This document shows positions 7,878 to 15,097 of a stretch of DNA of 43,083 bases, one piece after another. The DNA comes from Betaproteobacteria bacterium. Its GTDB lineage: Bacteria; Pseudomonadota; Gammaproteobacteria; Burkholderiales; Burkholderiaceae_D. The notes beneath the pieces are model-generated. The model was not told the origin of the DNA. It saw only the letters and a program-made list of their open reading frames with translations, and did no database searches. How positions within the stretch are numbered: position 1 is the first letter of the stretch; each line of letters opens with the position of its first letter. A program made the position numbers and the translations under genes. Location: contig JANXTA010000059.1 of the NCBI GenBank assembly GCA_025356395.1, positions 1 through 43,083 of the forward strand, written 5' to 3'.

Positions 7878-9214
7878 ACGGGTCCGACTCTGCTCGCCTT
7901 GCCGTCGAGGCGAGTCTCGATGCGATCGACGCCACCCACGCGTCGATCAACGCGTACACGGAAGTCACGCGGGTCCGTGCGCTCGCGCGTGCCGACCTGC
8001 TCGATGCCTCGGGCGACGGATCGCTGCCGCTGTTCGGCGTCCCGTTCGCGGCGAAGAACCTGTTCGACATCGCCGGCCTGACGACGCTTGCCGGCTCGAA
8101 GATCGAACGCGACGCACCGCCCGCGATCGACGACGCAGTGCTGATCCAGCGCATGGAAGCGGCCGGCGCGGTCCTCGTCGGCGCACTCAACATGGACGAG
8201 TACGCGTACGGCTTCACGACCGAGAACACGCATTACGGACCGACCTGCAACCCGCACGACCTGACGCGCATCGCGGGCGGCTCGTCGGGTGGATCGGGCG
8301 CCGCGGTCGCGGCCGGGACCGTCGGCATCGCGCTCGCCTCCGACACCAACGGCTCCATCCGCGTGCCTGCGTCGTTGTGCGGTGTCTTCGGTCTGAAACC
8401 GACCTTCGGACGGCTCACGCGACGCGGCAGCTATCCCTTCGTCACGAGCCTCGACCATCTCGGTCCGCTGGCCCGCGACGTGAAGCAACTGGCACTGGCC
8501 TACGACGCGATGCAGGGACCCGATGCGCGCGATGTCGGCTGCGGGCAGCGCGCGATCGAATCGACTGTCACGACGCTCGACCGGGGCATAGGCGGCCTGC
8601 GCATCGCGGTGCTCGGAGGCTGGTTCGACCATCACGCCGGCGTCGATGCCAAGGCGGCCGTGGCGCTCGTCGGGAGAGCGCTCGGTGCGACCGCATCCGT
8701 CGACTTTGTCGATGCCGAAGCCGCGCGGGCTGCGGCTTTCCTGATCAGCAATGCGCAGGGTGCGGCGCTGCATCTGTCGGACCTGCGCACGCGACCGCAG
8801 GATTTCGAGCCGCTGTCGCGCGATCGCTTCCTGGCGGGTACGTTGATCCCGGCTGCGTGGGTCGCGCGGGCCCAGCGGGTGCGCCGTCGCGCCGCGGCGA
8901 CGGCTGCCCGGCTGTTCTTCGACTGGGACGTGTTGGTGGCGCCGGCCACGCCCTGCGCCGCGCCGCGCATCGGTACTGAATGGATCATGATCGATGGTCG
9001 GCAGATCGCTGCGCGCCCCAACCTCGGCGTGCTGACCCAGCCGCTGTCGGCGATCGGGCTTCCGGTCTGCGTGGCTCCGGTGTTCGGCGCGACGAGCGAC
9101 GACGATGCGCATCTGCCGATCGGCGTGCAGATCATCGCGGCCTCGTGGCGCGAGGATCGGGTACTGCAGGTCGCGCGCCATCTCGAATCGACCGACATCG
9201 CGTTCGCCGTATGA
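7874..9214 (+). CDS. AtzE/HpxY-like amidase-signature hydrolase
   Basis: A 446-residue amidase-signature enzyme. The Ser-cisSer-Lys triad is visible: Lys61 in PFAAKNLF, the glycine/serine loop AGGSSGGSG (134-142) and the nucleophile Ser161 in DTNGSIRVP, the AtzE-type variant of the usual DxGGSxRxP. AtzE proteins hydrolyse C-N bonds of small ureides (1-carboxybiuret in cyanuric acid breakdown); HpxY is the oxamate/oxalurate-pathway relative. The TTG start overlaps the stop of the AtzG-like gene, its expected partner. The exact substrate cannot be read from sequence. Neither cyanuric acid hydrolase (AtzD) nor allophanate hydrolase (AtzF) lies in the window. Confidence 0.9.
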   Translation: MNGSDSARLAVEASLDAIDATHASINAYTEVTRVRALARADLLDASGDGSLPLFGVPFAAKNLFDIAGLTTLAGSKIERDAPPAIDDAVLIQRMEAAGAVLVGALNMDEYAYGFTTENTHYGPTCNPHDLTRIAGGSSGGSGAAVAAGTVGIALASDTNGSIRVPASLCGVFGLKPTFGRLTRRGSYPFVTSLDHLGPLARDVKQLALAYDAMQGPDARDVGCGQRAIESTVTTLDRGIGGLRIAVLGGWFDHHAGVDAKAAVALVGRALGATASVDFVDAEAARAAAFLISNAQGAALHLSDLRTRPQDFEPLSRDRFLAGTLIPAAWVARAQRVRRRAAATAARLFFDWDVLVAPATPCAAPRIGTEWIMIDGRQIAARPNLGVLTQPLSAIGLPVCVAPVFGATSDDDAHLPIGVQIIAASWREDRVLQVARHLESTDIAFAV

Positions 9215-9215
9215 A

Positions 9216-9752
9216 ATGATCGAAGCCATGAACCTGTCATCACGCCTTAGCACTCCGGTCGTCCTGATGTCGATGCTGCTCGCCGGCGTGCCGGCCATGG
9301 CGATCGCGGATGGCCCCACGCCCCGATCGTTCAGGACCACGCCCATGCAGAAGATCATCGACGCCCCCGGTCCGCTCGCCGAAGTGACGGCCGCCTTCGC
9401 CCGCTACGAGCAGGCACTGGTGACCAACGACGTGGCGGTCCTGGACGAACTGTTTTGGAACTCACCGACGACGCTGCGCTTCGGCGCCACCGAGAACCTC
9501 TACGGCTACGACGAGATCGCCGCGTTCCGCAGGGCGCGACCCGCGACGGGGCTGGCCAGGATCGTCACGCGCAAGGTCATCACAACCTACGGCACGTCGA
9601 CGGCGACCGCCAACATCGAGTTCGTGCGCGAAGGCAATCCGCGCATCGGCCGGCAGAGCCAGACGTGGATCAAGATGCCGGAAGGCTGGCGCATCGTCGC
9701 TGCGCACGTCAGCCTGATCGATCTCCCGAAGAAGGGATCGGCCGCTCAGTAG
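9216..9752 (+). CDS. hpxZ: AtzH/HpxZ-like protein (DUF3225, NTF2 fold)
   Basis: A 178-residue protein whose C-terminal 125 residues match AtzH/Hpx[39 protein letters not shown], then IAAFRRARP and late [17 protein letters not shown]. The family usually starts shortly before this domain. Here ATG 9216 (or 9228) adds about 45 residues, including a signal-peptide-like segment ([15 protein letters not shown]). An internal ATG at 9345 with AGGA 8 bases upstream gives a 135-residue protein of ordinary size. Which start is used decides whether the product is exported or cytoplasmic beside AtzE; the internal one fits the pathway better. It converges with the lipoprotein gene, overlapping by 7 bases. 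Confidence 0.82.
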   Translation: MIEAMNLSSRLSTPVVLMSMLLAGVPAMAIADGPTPRSFRTTPMQKIIDAPGPLAEVTAAFARYEQALVTNDVAVLDELFWNSPTTLRFGATENLYGYDEIAAFRRARPATGLARIVTRKVITTYGTSTATANIEFVREGNPRIGRQSQTWIKMPEGWRIVAAHVSLIDLPKKGSAAQ

Positions 9753-10144
9753 GCGACGGCGTCGAAGGTCTGCTCGTCGACCCGCGTGCCGTCGACGAGC
9801 ACCTCGACGCGGTAGTGGCCGATGCCGAGGTCCGAGGCCGCCAAGCTGCGCGAGAAGCGGGCGGGGGTCTTGCCGGAGTCGATCGTCTTCGCGCGCTCGG
9901 CGATCCGCGTCTCGCCCTCGTACCAGTTCCAGCGCACCGCATGCAGGCCGCGCTTCTCTTCATGTTCCGGCCAAGCAATGTGCGTCACGACCACGACCTG
10001 GTCCTTCAGCGCGACCCGTCGCGTGGGCGTCTCCAGGGCACGCGGATCGTCGCCCGTGGTAACGGCCCCCGAATAGCGGATCGAGGGTGCAGCGCAACCG
10101 CACAGGGCCGCAATCAGCGCGGGCGAACAACGGCACTTGACCAT
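9746..10144 (-). CDS. Small predicted lipoprotein, unknown function
   Basis: A 132-residue protein starting [20 protein letters not shown]. Positive charges, a short hydrophobic core and Cys17 in LCGC resemble a lipobox, although Cys at the -2 position is unusual. The body has alternating strands ([44 protein letters not shown]) suggestive of an immunoglobulin-like beta-sandwich. I do not recognise the family. The ATG at 10144 is chosen because the leader begins there. The stop overlaps the end of the hpxZ-like gene on the other strand, and the small membrane protein gene ends 5 bases upstream. Confidence 0.7.
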   Translation of the reverse strand: MVKCRCSPALIAALCGCAAPSIRYSGAVTTGDDPRALETPTRRVALKDQVVVVTHIAWPEHEEKRGLHAVRWNWYEGETRIAERAKTIDSGKTPARFSRSLAASDLGIGHYRVEVLVDGTRVDEQTFDAVAY

Positions 10145-10149
10145 CGGGG

Positions 10150-10377
10150 TCACCGGTCGAGATCCGGCCATAGACCGACGAGGACGAGCGGCGGCGGCAT
10201 GCGCAGCGACTGGAACATGCTGCCGTAGGCCGCGATGAGCAGCACGCTGAACGCGAGTTGCACCGGCATGGATGGCGCGCTGACCGTGTCGCGCACGATC
10301 CAGAAACACATCGCAATGACTACGGTGCTGGCGAGACCAGCCGCGGCGCTGAACGATCTGCGGAGTTCGAGCACCAC
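10150..10377 (-). CDS. Small two-helix membrane protein, unknown
   Basis: About 75 residues with two hydrophobic segments (LASTVVIAMCFWIV and LAFSVLLIAAYGSMF) joined by DTVSAPSMPVQ. The start is uncertain: GTG at 10377 or 10374, with AGGA about 10 bases upstream, is the most plausible because the frame further upstream runs into tRNA-Leu. It sits between the tRNA and the lipoprotein gene on the same strand, with 5 bases to the latter, suggesting a joint transcript. No family recognised. Confidence 0.5.
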   Translation of the reverse strand: MVLELRRSFSAAAGLASTVVIAMCFWIVRDTVSAPSMPVQLAFSVLLIAAYGSMFQSLRMPPPLVLVGLWPDLDR

Positions 10378-10412
10378 GCGTGGAGATCCTGCTTTGGGTT
10401 CGTCGTGCTGCG

Positions 10413-10499
10413 TGGTGCCGCGGGCCGGAATCGAACCGGCACTCCCTTGCAGGAAACAGATTTTGAGTCTATCGCGTCTACCAATTTCGCCACCGCGGC
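10413..10499 (-). tRNA. tRNA-Leu (anticodon CAA)
   Basis: An 87-base cloverleaf read on the minus strand: acceptor GCCGCGG pairs with CCGCGGC, the D-arm contains AAATTGGTAGACGC, the anticodon loop is CTCAAAA (anticodon CAA, reading UUG), a long class II variable arm follows, the T-arm is GCCGG-TTCGATT-CCGGC, then the discriminator A and an encoded CCA at 10413-10415. The long variable arm and A73 are leucine identity features. Confidence 0.97.
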
Positions 10500-10682
10500 C
10501 ACGTCTGCACACGAGAGCCATTATTGTGTCACAAGCCTTTCGTGAATTCGACGGACCACGGCGGTGTTCGAACTGCGCGAGGATTGCCGGCCACACGAAG
10601 ATCAGACGTTGTGAGTTGCAAGGCACGATGCAGGCTCGCTACGATCGCGTTGAATGCATCGCCGATCTTGAAGGAGGGTGCC

Positions 10683-11891
10683 GTGCTCGAGTCGCAGGTG
10701 GAGCGTTGGATCGTGTCCCGGGCCGGTGAGGAGATGCCGCTGGCGATCGAGCTGCCTTCCGGGCGTCGCATCGAGATGGGTCCTGATCCGTCGGTGCTGT
10801 TGAGGCTCAAGTCCACGCCGGCGATCCGCACGCTGCTCCATCCCACGCTCGGCAACCTGGGCACCGCCTACGTCGAAGGCGAGATCGATCTCGAAGGGCC
10901 GATCGACGACATCATCGATGTTGGCGTGCGGCTGTCGCGGTCCACCGGCGGCGACGACTTCACGAAGCCCGAGTCGGGTCTGCTGGCACGCGTGCTCTCG
11001 CACAGCCGGGCGCGCGACAAGGAAAGGATCGCGTACCACTACGACGTCTCCAACGAGTTCTACAAGCTGTTCCTCGACGCGAACCTGGTCTACTCGTGTG
11101 CCTACTTCCGCGGCGAGGACGACACGCTCGAGCAGGCGCAGCTCGCCAAGCTCGATCACATCCTGCGCAAGGTCCGGCTCGAGCCCGGCGATCGGCTGCT
11201 CGACGTGGGTTGCGGCTGGGGGGCGATGATCATCCGGGCGGCGCAGCAGGGCGCGCATGCGGTGGGCGTGACGCTGTCGCAGAACCAGCACGACTTCGCG
11301 AAGCAGCGCATCGCGGCGCTCGGGCTCTCGTCGCGCTGCGAGGTGCGACTGCAGGACTATCGCGACATCCCGGAGGTCGACACGTTCGACAAGATCGTCA
11401 GCGTGGGCATGTTCGAGCACGTCGGCCTGAAGAACCTGCCCCTCTATTTTCAGCAGATGAACGCGCTGCTGAAGGACGGTGGCGCGATGCTGATGCACGG
11501 CATCACCGCGACCCATCCCGAACGTCGACAGGTCGGCCGCGGCGCCGGCGAATTCATCGATCGCTATGTCTTCCCCGACGGCGAGTTGCCGCATGTCGGC
11601 GACGTGCTGCGCACGATGGCCGAGCAGGGACTGGAGGTGGTCGATGTCGAATCGTTGCGACGGCACTACGCGAAGACGCTGGGCCACTGGGCCCGCCGCC
11701 TGGACGCGCATCCCACGGAGGCGATCGAGGCTGCCGGCGAGAAGCGCTTTCGCATCTGGCGCGTGTACCTCGCCGGCTGCGGGATCGGCTTTCGCGACAA
11801 CTGGATGAACATCTACCAGCTGCTCGCCTGCAAGCTCGGCGGGCAGGGACTCGATCCGTTCCCGATGACGCGCGACTGGATCTACGACTGA
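10683..11891 (+). CDS. cfa: Cyclopropane-fatty-acyl-phospholipid synthase
   Basis: A 402-residue SAM-dependent enzyme that converts cis double bonds of membrane phospholipid acyl chains into cyclopropane rings. Landmarks are the N-terminal lipid-binding part, IAYHYDVSNEFY (116-127), the SAM motif LLDVGCGWG (172-180), VGVTLSQNQ, KIVSVGMFEHVG and a C-terminal CGIGFRDNWMNIYQ block. The GTG at 10683 has AGGAGG 7 bases upstream, which is decisive; the frame is open further upstream but no other start has a ribosome-binding site. A stand-alone gene between tRNA-Leu (opposite strand) and the nitrile hydratase genes. Confidence 0.95.
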   Translation: MLESQVERWIVSRAGEEMPLAIELPSGRRIEMGPDPSVLLRLKSTPAIRTLLHPTLGNLGTAYVEGEIDLEGPIDDIIDVGVRLSRSTGGDDFTKPESGLLARVLSHSRARDKERIAYHYDVSNEFYKLFLDANLVYSCAYFRGEDDTLEQAQLAKLDHILRKVRLEPGDRLLDVGCGWGAMIIRAAQQGAHAVGVTLSQNQHDFAKQRIAALGLSSRCEVRLQDYRDIPEVDTFDKIVSVGMFEHVGLKNLPLYFQQMNALLKDGGAMLMHGITATHPERRQVGRGAGEFIDRYVFPDGELPHVGDVLRTMAEQGLEVVDVESLRRHYAKTLGHWARRLDAHPTEAIEAAGEKRFRIWRVYLAGCGIGFRDNWMNIYQLLACKLGGQGLDPFPMTRDWIYD

Positions 11892-11936
11892 CCACGCTCC
11901 TATACTTGGTGTCCATTCGCGTCGGGAGGCCGTGCC

Positions 11937-12539
11937 ATGTCACAGGTTGAAACCCAGCAAAGCATCGCACCCGTCGAACGGCGGGTCGACGCCATGGAGG
12001 CCGCGCTGCACGAACGCGGCATGGAGCCGCGCGCGTTCATCGAGGAATTCGAGCACCTCGCCGAAGAGGAATGGGTGCCGCGCAACGGCGCCCGCGTCGT
12101 CGCGAAGGCGTGGAGCGATCCGGCCTACAGGCAACGACTCCTCGACAACGGCCGGGAAGCGGTCGGTGAACTGGGCATCGCGATGCCGCGCCATCACCGC
12201 CATCTCGTCGTTCTCGAGAACACCGCGACGATCCACAACGTCATCTGCTGCACGCTCTGTTCGTGCACCGCGTTCAGCCTGATTGGCCTGCCGCCCGGCT
12301 GGTACAAGGACCTCGAGTACCGCGCGCGCGTGGTCCGCCAGTCGCGCACCGTGCTCAAGGAGTTGGGACTGGACCTGTCGGCCGACGTGGGCATCCGCGT
12401 CTGGGACACGACCGCCGACACGCGCTACATCGTGCTGCCGATGCAGCCGCCGGCGACCGTCGGCTGGGCAGTGGAAGAACTCGTCGCGCTGGTGACGAAG
12501 GATTCGATGATCGGTGCGGCACGCCTCGCGGGGACCTGA
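11937..12539 (+). CDS. nthA: Nitrile hydratase alpha subunit (cobalt type)
   Basis: A 200-residue alpha subunit of nitrile hydratase (nitrile + water to amide). The metal claw CTLCSC is at 105-110; Thr at the second position is the cobalt-type signature (Ser in iron enzymes). Flanking family blocks are present: LPPGWYKDLEYRARVVR, IRVWDTTADTRYIVLP and the C-terminal VTKDSMIG. Two deviations stand out: Cys104 precedes the claw where Val is usual, and CSC is followed by TAF instead of the common YPW. The ATG at 11937 has GGGAGG 7 bases upstream. A TATACT at 11901-11906 could be a -10 element. The beta gene follows after one base. Confidence 0.93.
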   Translation: MSQVETQQSIAPVERRVDAMEAALHERGMEPRAFIEEFEHLAEEEWVPRNGARVVAKAWSDPAYRQRLLDNGREAVGELGIAMPRHHRHLVVLENTATIHNVICCTLCSCTAFSLIGLPPGWYKDLEYRARVVRQSRTVLKELGLDLSADVGIRVWDTTADTRYIVLPMQPPATVGWAVEELVALVTKDSMIGAARLAGT

Positions 12540-12540
12540 C

Positions 12541-13152
12541 ATGGACGGCATGCACGACCTCGGTGGCAAGCAAGGCTTCGGTCCGGTCCGACGCGACGAT
12601 GCGGTCTTCCACGAGCCTTGGGAGAAGCGCGCCAACGCGTTGTATTCGCTGGCGGTGAAGCTCGGCATCTTCAACATGGACGAGTACCGCCATGCCATCG
12701 AGCGGATGGAGCCGCGCCACTACTTGTCGGCCGGTTACTACGAGCGGTCGCTGACCAGCCTCGCGTCGCTGTGCGTCGAGAAGGGCGTGGTGACGGTCGA
12801 GGAACTGGAGAGTCGCGCCGGTGGCGCCTTCCCGCTGGCGTTGTCGAGCGCGGCGGGTCGCTCGAATGCTTCGCCGCGCGAGCGCTTCCTGCCGGGTGAC
12901 CGCGTGCGGGTCGGTAACGACCTGGTCGCGGGCCATGTCCGCATGCCGGCCTACGTGCGCGGCAAGGTCGGTATCGTGATCAGCGAGTCACCGGCCTATC
13001 CGTTCCCGGATGCGCATGCACACGGCGTCGAAGCGGTCGACGAGCCGACCTACGACGTGCGTTTCGAGGCGAGCGACCTGTGGCCGAATGCAGCCGACCC
13101 CGCACTCGTGCATGTCGGGATCTTCCAGAGCTACCTGACGCGCGAGGGTTAA
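12541..13152 (+). CDS. nthB: Nitrile hydratase beta subunit
   Basis: A 203-residue beta subunit with both the N-terminal helical domain (MDGMHDLGGKQGFGPV, then FHEPWEKRANAL and MDEYRHAIERM) and the C-terminal SH3-like barrel (FLPGDRVRV ... YVRGKVGIVI ... YDVRFEASDLWP). It forms the heterotetramer with the alpha subunit and shapes the active-site channel. The presence of both domains in one chain separates it from thiocyanate hydrolase, where they are separate subunits. No activator/metallochaperone gene follows: the next gene is convergent and unrelated. Confidence 0.93.
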   Translation: MDGMHDLGGKQGFGPVRRDDAVFHEPWEKRANALYSLAVKLGIFNMDEYRHAIERMEPRHYLSAGYYERSLTSLASLCVEKGVVTVEELESRAGGAFPLALSSAAGRSNASPRERFLPGDRVRVGNDLVAGHVRMPAYVRGKVGIVISESPAYPFPDAHAHGVEAVDEPTYDVRFEASDLWPNAADPALVHVGIFQSYLTREG

Positions 13153-13186
13153 GACAAGCCCGCGCGTTCGAGCGTGCCGTCCTCGA

Positions 13187-13831
13187 TCAGGGCCTGCGAC
13201 GACGCTTCGTCAGGGCCAGCGCCATCAAGCCACCCACCAGCAGGGCATAGGTGGCGGGCTCGGGTACGGCTCGGGGCACGCTGGCCCGGCCCACGATCAG
13301 GTTGTCGATCGAGTTGAACCGGTCGTTCGCGGTGATCGCGAAGGTGAGGGATGTGATGGCCGTGCTGGCGATGAATCCGGTGAAGGCGCTGGCACTCGTC
13401 GGAGAGATGGTGGTGTTCGTACCATCCGACAGGGTGAAGGTGATCGACCCGGGGACGAAGCTATCGGCGTCGTCGGTGAGGAAGAAATTGCCACCGATCG
13501 CCGTCGGACTTCCGGACGTGAAGGTCAGGATCAGCGTGGCGTTGGAATAGAAATTGCCGATGATCGAGCCACTGCGATACACGTCGTTGAGGTTGTTCTG
13601 GGGCGGAGCCGCAGTGATCCTGTAGCCGAAACCGTTGCTCGAGAAATCGTAAAAAGTGTTCTCGCGCTGACCCAGGCCGTCGTTGAAATTTTCCGAATAG
13701 AAGCCCGGCTGCACGGCTGCCAGGAACACGGCCTGGTTGCTGTAGACGACAGCCGCGAACGCAGGAACACACGACAACGTGGCGACGGCTGCGAACGCAG
13801 TCGAACGAAGAATGGAAGACAGCGATGCCAT
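13187..13831 (-). CDS. PEP-CTERM sorting-domain protein
   Basis: A 214-residue secreted protein: Sec signal peptide (cleavage likely after AFA, residue 26), a beta-rich middle with many Ser/Thr/Asn (FNDGLGQ, ITFTLSDG, ITSLTFAIT) and a C-terminal tripartite tail of VPEP (189-192), a hydrophobic helix ATYALLVGGLMALAL and KRRRR. This tail is the PEP-CTERM signal cleaved by exosortase (EpsH), used by exopolysaccharide-producing Gram-negatives. No exosortase lies in the window. The ATG at 13831 begins the signal peptide; GGAG is about 11 bases upstream. A sigma-54-like promoter lies at 13939-13953. The specific role of the mature domain is unknown. Confidence 0.9.
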   Translation of the reverse strand: MASLSSILRSTAFAAVATLSCVPAFAAVVYSNQAVFLAAVQPGFYSENFNDGLGQRENTFYDFSSNGFGYRITAAPPQNNLNDVYRSGSIIGNFYSNATLILTFTSGSPTAIGGNFFLTDDADSFVPGSITFTLSDGTNTTISPTSASAFTGFIASTAITSLTFAITANDRFNSIDNLIVGRASVPRAVPEPATYALLVGGLMALALTKRRRRP

Positions 13832-14205
13832 GATGAAGAGCTCCAGAGTTGGAAGGGCCGATGTCGAAGGATCGGCGCCAAGGGTGGCCGGGCCTGTTGT
13901 GGCAACCGTACCCTGCCCGTAGGCGCATGGCATCACACGCAATTTCCGAGCCATTACCCGACCGCGGCCACAACCGTATACGGATCAAGAAGCTGCATGT
14001 TGCATTGCGGCGAGTCGAGCTCGCCGTTGTAAAGAGATTCGACAATCGCCGTGTCCGGCGTTTGCGCCCTTGGCGCCGGAGCGCCCGCGGCGATGCGCGG
14101 TCTTCCGCGCATGACGCAGTGCAAGAACGCCGCCCGAAAGCAGGTATTCTCCGGCGTGCCCGCGCACCCGCCGCGCACTTACATTCCTCTCTTTCGCGCT
14201 CCTTC
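13832..14205. other. Divergent intergenic region between the PEP-CTERM gene and uppP
   Basis: 374 bases without a supported gene. It holds the sigma-54-like site (13939-13953) and a perfect 7-base-stem hairpin CGGCGAG / CTCGCCG at 14008-14026 with a 5-base loop and no T-run. No RNA family or small ORF with a ribosome-binding site was recognised. A ribosome-binding site for uppP is not obvious. Confidence 0.5.
13939..13953 (-). promoter_or_regulatory. Sigma-54 (-24/-12) promoter for the PEP-CTERM gene
   Basis: Read on the minus strand the site is TGGCTCGGAAATTGC, compared with the RpoN consensus TGGCACGNNNNTTGC: one mismatch in the fixed positions, and the GG and GC dinucleotides are separated by exactly 10 bases. 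It points at the PEP-CTERM gene, giving a leader of about 95 bases. PEP-CTERM genes in floc-forming betaproteobacteria are known to be RpoN-dependent, so the context agrees. Confidence 0.6.
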
Positions 14206-15042
14206 ATGGACCTCATCCTGCTGCTCAAGGCGGTCATCCTCGGCATCGTCGAAGGCCTGACCGAATTCCTCCCGATCTCCAGCACGGGTCACCTGATCCT
14301 CGCCGAGGCGCTGCTCGACTTCACCGGTCCGAAAGCCGAGGCCTTCGCGATCATCATCCAGGCCGGCGCGATCCTCGCGGTGGTGTGGGAGTACCGCGTC
14401 AAGATCTTCGGCGTGATCGCGGGCCTGGGTCACGACCCGAAAGCACGGAAATTCGTCCTCAACCTGTTCATCGCGTTCCTGCCGGCCGCCATCGTCGGAC
14501 TGATGTTCATCAAGAGGATCCAGGCCGCGTTGTTCAAGCCGGTGCCGGTCGCCGTCGCGTTCATCGTGGGCGCGTTCGTCATCCTGTGGGTCGAGCACCG
14601 CATCAAGACCGGCCAGGCCCGTCCGCCGCGGATCGACTCGATCGACGACATGACCTGGCTCGATGCACTGAAGGTGGGCTTCGCACAGATGTTCGGGATC
14701 ATTCCGGGCACGTCGCGCTCGGGTGCGACCATCATCGGCGGCATGCTGTTCGGGCTGTCGCGGAAGGCCGCCACCGAGTTCTCGTTCTTCCTGGCGATCC
14801 CCACGCTGTTCGCGGCGACGCTCTATTCGCTGTGGAAGGAGCGTGACAGTCTGGTCGCCGCCGACATCCCACTGCTCGGCGTCGGCCTCGTGGTCTCTTT
14901 CATCGCCGCCTTCTTCTGCGTGCGCTGGCTCCTGCGCTACATCAGCACGCACACTTTCGTCGTGTTCGCCTGGTACCGCATCGCCTTCGGCATCGTCGTG
15001 CTGATCACGGCCTACACGGGCATGGTGGCCTGGACCAAGTGA
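14206..15042 (+). CDS. uppP: Undecaprenyl-diphosphatase (BacA/UppP)
   Basis: A 278-residue polytopic inner-membrane phosphatase that recycles undecaprenyl diphosphate to the monophosphate carrier for peptidoglycan and O-antigen synthesis. The two active-site signatures are present: [15 protein letters not shown] (about 16-30) and [14 protein letters not shown] (about 167-180). Length and the number of hydrophobic segments are normal. The start is the first ATG in front of the first membrane helix ([13 protein letters not shown]). Overproduction of this enzyme gives bacitracin resistance. Confidence 0.96.
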   Translation: MDLILLLKAVILGIVEGLTEFLPISSTGHLILAEALLDFTGPKAEAFAIIIQAGAILAVVWEYRVKIFGVIAGLGHDPKARKFVLNLFIAFLPAAIVGLMFIKRIQAALFKPVPVAVAFIVGAFVILWVEHRIKTGQARPPRIDSIDDMTWLDALKVGFAQMFGIIPGTSRSGATIIGGMLFGLSRKAATEFSFFLAIPTLFAATLYSLWKERDSLVAADIPLLGVGLVVSFIAAFFCVRWLLRYISTHTFVVFAWYRIAFGIVVLITAYTGMVAWTK

Positions 15043-15097
15043 GCGGTCGTCCGAATGGCGCTTGTGTTCCGCTTTGAATAGTCCCTACCCTTCGGCG

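Noticed and set aside
11937-13152. Thiocyanate hydrolase
   Set aside because: Its beta and alpha subunits correspond to split halves of nitrile hydratase beta. Here one 203-residue chain carries both domains.
14008-14026. Perfect 7-base stem hairpin as a terminator
   Set aside because: No T-run follows on either strand and no gene end is close. It may be chance in GC-rich DNA.
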